Part shown: one piece after another, positions 60,269 through 64,000 of the stretch
Numbering within the stretch: the first letter of the stretch is position 1
Layout of the letters: each line of letters starts with the position of its first letter
Source: an uncultured Bacteroidales bacterium
GTDB taxonomy: Bacteria > Bacteroidota > Bacteroidia > Bacteroidales > UBA932
Assembly (NCBI GenBank): GCA_934725015.1
Contig: CAKVAS010000004.1
Span: 133,248-197,247, forward strand
Direction: 5' to 3'
Length of the DNA: 64,000 nucleotides
Translations under genes and position numbers: made by a program
Notes under the pieces: model-generated
Databases searched by the model: none
What the model saw: only the letters and a program-made list of their open reading frames with translations
What the model was told of the DNA's origin: nothing

Positions 60269-61495
60269 TTACTTGTCGGCAAACAGGCTGATGATGTTGA
60301 GTATGACCTTTGACGCCTTCTCCATTGACTCAAGCGGCACATACTCCATTTTTCCGTGGAAATTGTGCCCGCCGGCGAAGATGTTCGGGCAAGGCAGGCC
60401 CATGAACGACAGGTTGGCGCCGTCAGTGCCTCCTCGGATAGGCTGAATCTTCGGCTTTATCCCCTCCATCTCCATAGCCTTGACGGCCTTTTCGACAATC
60501 TCGAAGTGCGGCTCCACCTGCTTGCGCATATTGTAGTACTGATGCTTTATTTCCACGCTTGCCGTGCCTTCGCCGTATTTCGCGTTGATGAAGTTCACGC
60601 AGTCCTGAAGTATCGCCTTGCGCTTCTCGTAGAGAGCCATGTCGTGGTCGCGGATTATGTAGGAGAACTTCGCCTCCTCCACAGTCCCGTTGAAGCTGAT
60701 GAGGTGAAAGAATCCCTCATACCCGCTGGTGAACTCCGGCCTCTGCTCCACAGGAAGGAGTCCGTTGAGTTCCATCCCGATGAGAATCGCGTTCTTCATC
60801 TTTCCCTTCGCATATCCCGGATGGATGTTGAGTCCATGAATCCGGACGGTCGCCGCAGCCGCGTTGAAGTTCTCATATTCCAGTTCTCCCACTGCGCCGC
60901 CGTCCATTGTATATGCGTACTTCGCCCCGAATTTCTTGACGTCGAACTTCACCACTCCGCGTCCGATTTCCTCGTCGGGGGTGAATCCTATGCAGACCTT
61001 TCCGTGCTTGAACTCGGGATGCTCCATGATGTATTGCACGGCGTTCATGATTTCGGCCACGCCTGCCTTGTCGTCCGCCCCGAGCAGCGTCGTCCCGTCC
61101 GTGGTGATGACGGTCTGTCCCTTGTATTCCGCAAGTTCCGGGAAATCGGCAACTTTCAGCGCAAGGCCCGGCACTCCGTTCAGCGCGATGTCCCCGCCGT
61201 CATATCCCTCGATAATCTGAGGCTTTATGTCCGCTCCGGACGCGTCGGGAGAGGTATCGACATGAGCGATGAATCCGAGCGCCGGCACATCCTTGTCCCC
61301 GACGTTCGACGGAATCGTCGCCATCACATATCCCCACTCGTCCAGTTCCGCCTTCACGCCCATGCCCTCAAGCTCGTCCCGGAGCATTTTCAGCAGGTCC
61401 AGTTCCTTCGCGGCACTCGGCTGGGTGTCGCTGCTCTCGTCTGACTGCGTATCCACAGCCACATATCTCAAAAACCTTTCAATTAACTTTTCCAT
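60269..61495 (-). CDS. pepT: Peptidase T (tripeptide aminopeptidase)
   Basis: 408 residues, M20B metallopeptidase. GFIAHVDTSPDASG (first metal His/Asp), LLGADDKAGVAEIM (bridging Asp), GFTPDEEIGRGV (catalytic and metal Glu), YAYTMDGGAVGELEYE and the late FAGGHNFHGKMEYVPLESM (metal His) are all in place, and the RGGTDGANLSF segment is typical. Cytoplasmic; cleaves N-terminal residues from tripeptides. The neighbouring OPT transporter on the same strand imports peptides, so the pair makes sense, though a repeat array separates them. Confidence 0.96.
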   Translation of the reverse strand: MEKLIERFLRYVAVDTQSDESSDTQPSAAKELDLLKMLRDELEGMGVKAELDEWGYVMATIPSNVGDKDVPALGFIAHVDTSPDASGADIKPQIIEGYDGGDIALNGVPGLALKVADFPELAEYKGQTVITTDGTTLLGADDKAGVAEIMNAVQYIMEHPEFKHGKVCIGFTPDEEIGRGVVKFDVKKFGAKYAYTMDGGAVGELEYENFNAAAATVRIHGLNIHPGYAKGKMKNAILIGMELNGLLPVEQRPEFTSGYEGFFHLISFNGTVEEAKFSYIIRDHDMALYEKRKAILQDCVNFINAKYGEGTASVEIKHQYYNMRKQVEPHFEIVEKAVKAMEMEGIKPKIQPIRGGTDGANLSFMGLPCPNIFAGGHNFHGKMEYVPLESMEKASKVILNIISLFADK

Positions 61496-61519
61496 ATCAT
61501 TATAGAATCTTGTTCTGTT

Positions 61520-61712
61520 ATTCTTTTTCGGAATTTTTTCCGGTCATTCTTTTTCAGAATTTTTCCCGGTCATTCAGATTTCTCAACTCCGCTTCGCTCC
61601 GTTCGAAATGACAGTCCTCATTCCTGTCATTCCTAAGTCGTCCCTGTCATTCCGAAGTTCTTCCTGTCATTCCTAAGTCGTCCCTGTCATTCCGAACGGA
61701 GTGAGGAATCTT
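61520..61712. repeat. Complex modular repeat array between the OPT gene and pepT
   Basis: A T-rich degenerate pair (CCGGTCATTCTTTTTCAG, about 61539) is followed by a minus-oriented complete copy (61577-61614, GATTTCTCAACTCCGCTTCG then CTCCGTTCGAAATGACAG). Four plus-oriented heads (CCTGTCATTCCTAAGTCGT type) follow, and the last complete copy has the tail GGAGTGAGGAATCTTTA, which contains the stop codon of the OPT gene. Confidence 0.85.
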
Positions 61713-63709
61713 TAGTTCTTATCCGTCTTCATAGAAGACAAAATCATATAACCAATCAGAGCGATATAAGGCAGAATCGCCACCGGCTCGGCCCAGTACC
61801 GCGCCCAGAGCGTGTCTGCCCCGATGTACCAGTCAACCTTGGCGAACTTCAGGACAGCGCTCACGACGCCCATCAGCGCACCACCAGCGATGAATCCCGA
61901 TGCAATCAGCGTTCCCTTCTCCTGACGCGCGGCGTTCACCTCGGCCTTCTTGCTGCGGCTTCCCACGAACCACGAAATCGCTCCGCCGATGAGCAGCGGA
62001 AGGTTCAGGTCAATCGGGATGAACATTCCCAGCGCGAAGGCCAGAGCCGGCACCTTGCAGAGAGTCAGCACAATCGCCAGCGCCGCACCGATGCCGTAGA
62101 GCAGCCACGGGGCGTTTCCGCCGTTCATCATCGGCTCAATCACGGCCGCCATCGCGTTAGCCTGAGGAGCCACGAGCGCATTCTCGCCGGTGAATCCGTA
62201 GGTCTGGTTCAGCACCATCATCACGCCGCCCACAGTCGCCGCCGCCACGAGCACTCCGAGGAACTTCCATGTCTCCTGGTTCTTCGGGGTAGTGCCGATC
62301 CAGTAGCCCACCTTCAGGTCGGTGATGAACGCGCCAGCAACGGAAAGTGCCGTGCAGACGACGCCTCCGATGACCATCGCCGCCACCATTCCGGCTGTTC
62401 CCTTCAGCCCGCAGGCCACGAGAATGAGGCTCGCCAGAATCAGAGTCATGATGGTCATCCCGCTGACGGGGTTAGAGCCCACAATTGCAATCGCGTTCGC
62501 GGCCACGGTCGTGAACAGGAACGCAATCACCGCCACAATAAGCACTCCGACAAGCGCCAGCCACAGATTATCCACGACTCCGCAGGCGAAGAAGATGAAC
62601 ACTGCAATCAGCGCCACCACGATGCCTATCACGACAATCTTCATCGAGATGTCCCTCTGCGTCCTCAGGATTTCCTCCTCTGCGCCCCCTTTCTTCTTCC
62701 GGAACTCGCCCACAGCCAGCCCGAGAGCCGACTTGATGACTCCGAACGACTTGATGATTCCGATGATTCCCGCCGTCGCTATGCCTCCGATGCCGATGTG
62801 CCGCGCATAGTTGCTGAAAATCTGGTCCGCCGTCATCTCCGACACCGTCTGCGTGATGCCGGTGCCCATGAAGTCGAGCACGCTGCCTCCCCAGATGAGA
62901 TTCATCAGAGGGATAATCACAAGCCAGACCAACAGGCTTCCGCAGCATATAATAAAGGAGTATTTCAGTCCCACAATGTATCCCAGTCCGAGCACCGCCG
63001 CGCCCGTGTTCACCTTGAGCACCACTTTCGCCTTGTCTGCAATTGCCTGTCCCCAAGGCAGAATCGTGGTCGAAAGCGTCTCGCTCCATGCCCCGAAAGT
63101 CGCCACCACAAAGTCATAGAGACCTCCGATGAGTCCGCTCGCCAGCAGGGTCTTCGCGCCCTTTCCACCGCCCTCGCCGCTCACGAGCACCTGAGTCGTC
63201 GCCGTGGCCTCCGGGAACGGATATTTCCCGTGCATTTCCTTCACGAAATATTTTCTGAACGGAATCAGGAACAGGATTCCGAGTATTCCTCCCAACAGGC
63301 TGGAAAAGAACACCTTACCGAAGTTCACGGTCAGCTCCGGATACTTGTCCTGAAGGATGTAGAGCGCCGGCAGCGTGAAAATCGCGCCCGCCACAATCGC
63401 GCCCGAGCAGGACCCGATGGACTGAATCATCACGTTCTCCCCGAGGCTGTTCTTCCTTCCGAGAGCCGACGACAGCCCCACCGCGATGATGGCGATGGGA
63501 ATCGCGGCCTCGAACACCTGCCCGACCTTCAGTCCCAGATAGGCCGCCGCAGCCGAGAAAATGACGGTCATCACCAATCCTATCGAAACCGACCATGGCG
63601 TGACCTCCGGATAGTTTTTCTTCGGCGAGAGCAGCGGCCGGTACTCCTCCCCCGGTTTGAGCTCCCGCGTCGCGTTCTCCGGGAGCGAAGTCTTAATCTT
63701 TTCTTCCAT
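61712..63709 (-). CDS. OPT family oligopeptide transporter
   Basis: 665 residues with about fourteen hydrophobic segments. The start at 63709 gives MEEKIKTSLPENATRELKPGEEYRPLL, then ITPWSVSIGLVMTVIFSAAAAYLGLKVGQVFEAAIPIAI-like OPT helices. FPEATATTQVLVSGEGGG is the family FPxA signature. NPVSGMTIMTLI, TDLKVGYWIGTTPKNQ and LALGMFIPIDLNLPLLIGGAISW also fit OPT. It takes up oligopeptides or related compounds by proton symport. Minus strand TATATTTG (63741-63748) is the likely -7 box. The frame is open to 63889, but that extension is not coding-like. Confidence 0.93.
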   Translation of the reverse strand: MEEKIKTSLPENATRELKPGEEYRPLLSPKKNYPEVTPWSVSIGLVMTVIFSAAAAYLGLKVGQVFEAAIPIAIIAVGLSSALGRKNSLGENVMIQSIGSCSGAIVAGAIFTLPALYILQDKYPELTVNFGKVFFSSLLGGILGILFLIPFRKYFVKEMHGKYPFPEATATTQVLVSGEGGGKGAKTLLASGLIGGLYDFVVATFGAWSETLSTTILPWGQAIADKAKVVLKVNTGAAVLGLGYIVGLKYSFIICCGSLLVWLVIIPLMNLIWGGSVLDFMGTGITQTVSEMTADQIFSNYARHIGIGGIATAGIIGIIKSFGVIKSALGLAVGEFRKKKGGAEEEILRTQRDISMKIVVIGIVVALIAVFIFFACGVVDNLWLALVGVLIVAVIAFLFTTVAANAIAIVGSNPVSGMTIMTLILASLILVACGLKGTAGMVAAMVIGGVVCTALSVAGAFITDLKVGYWIGTTPKNQETWKFLGVLVAAATVGGVMMVLNQTYGFTGENALVAPQANAMAAVIEPMMNGGNAPWLLYGIGAALAIVLTLCKVPALAFALGMFIPIDLNLPLLIGGAISWFVGSRSKKAEVNAARQEKGTLIASGFIAGGALMGVVSAVLKFAKVDWYIGADTLWARYWAEPVAILPYIALIGYMILSSMKTDKN

Positions 63710-63830
63710 ATATTGGTTTTTCAAAATTTCAACGAAACTACAAATATAGCGAAATTCTGTTTTCCGCACATCTTCGCGCCTAAGCCTTTCGTGGCCTCTG
63801 AAAAATATTTTGAAAAAAGTTGCGAAAAAA

Positions 63831-63861
63831 TTTGCAGGTAATAAAAAAGTCCGTATCTTTG
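63831..63861 (+). promoter_or_regulatory. Consensus promoter reading out of the window, probably rRNA operon
   Basis: TTTG (63831-63834), exactly 19 nt, TATCTTTG (63854-63861). No gene start lies in the remaining 139 bp. The downstream sequence ATCATTGACAAGTTTGAGAG and AAGAGGTAAGTAAAA (about 63921-63960) resembles the TTTGACATATTG-type leader found before 16S rRNA genes in Bacteroidota. The rRNA assignment is inferred. Confidence 0.75.
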
Positions 63862-63867
63862 CAGCCC

Positions 63868-64000
63868 AATTCAGAAATGACCCTCCCAAATGAGCGGGGA
63901 AATGACTGAAAAGGACGAGATCATTGACAAGTTTGAGAGAGATTAAGAGGTAAGTAAAAAACTTAATTGAAAAATTAGTCTGTAATATTATCCGGACGCC
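63868..64000 (+). other. Probable rRNA operon leader (continues past window)
   Basis: Transcribed region following the promoter at 63831; no ORF of note. It has a TTGACA-like box near 63925 and an A/T-rich stretch after 63955. 16S rRNA sequence has not yet begun at base 64000. Confidence 0.5.

Noticed and set aside
63710..63889. 60-residue N-terminal extension of the OPT transporter
   Set aside because: It covers the AT-rich promoter region including the TATATTTG box; the start at 63709 matches family N-termini.

Overview
The window comes from a moderately high-GC member of the Bacteroidales (Bacteroidota). The evidence is a SusC/SusD pair, several Bacteroidetes-type promoters (TTTG, about 19 nt, then TAnnTTTG), little Shine-Dalgarno signal at the starts, a bifunctional DAHP synthase/chorismate mutase, and families typical of the group (DUF3109, DUF6377, fimbrillin-like lipoproteins). 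An Alistipes- or Cryptobacteroides-like gut bacterium would fit, but the genus cannot be fixed from sequence alone.

Layout. 1-5.9 kb: topA (cut by the left edge), a class A penicillin-binding protein, ddl and prmC. 6-19 kb: an unknown lipoprotein, a U32 (RlhA-like) protein behind a TPR protein, an M16-like protein without its zinc motif, a DUF3109 protein, and a coiled-coil/hemW/pepP run. 19-25.5 kb: trpB2, a lone succinate dehydrogenase cytochrome b gene closed by a terminator, pyrH-frr, and an EF-hand membrane protein. 25.5-27.5 kb: an AT-rich accessory patch with a frameshifted gene and a SatD/DUF3307 pair. 27.5-34.4 kb: coaE, an EamA transporter, an aromatic amino acid operon, and dusB-lpxK.

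34.6-56 kb is a polysaccharide utilisation locus. It has a membrane-spanning sensor/regulator, a GH16 lipoprotein, two fimbrillin-like lipoproteins each preceded by a related 51-56 residue peptide, a GH78-like/GH3 fusion, SusC, SusD, a surface-glycan-binding-type lipoprotein, a GH128-type glucanase with a C-terminal carbohydrate-binding module, and a second membrane regulator (DUF6377). GH16, GH128 and GH3 together point to a beta-1,3-glucan. A shared element of about 35 bp lies upstream of both the GH16 gene and susC. The N-terminal coding regions of susC and one fimbrillin-like lipoprotein carry G9 and G8 tracts.

56-64 kb: pfkA, the rplM-rpsI-rpsB-tsf cluster, pepT and an OPT-family transporter. 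At the right edge a consensus promoter and leader fire out of the window, probably into an rRNA operon.

Two families of dispersed non-coding repeats cut across the map. One is a hairpin element of about 120 bp sitting exactly at gene 3' ends, with compensatory base changes between copies. The other is a modular element (TGTCATTTCGAACGA plus an AAGTGAGAAATCTTT tail) whose first half is tandemly amplified and whose tail usually abuts a start or stop codon.
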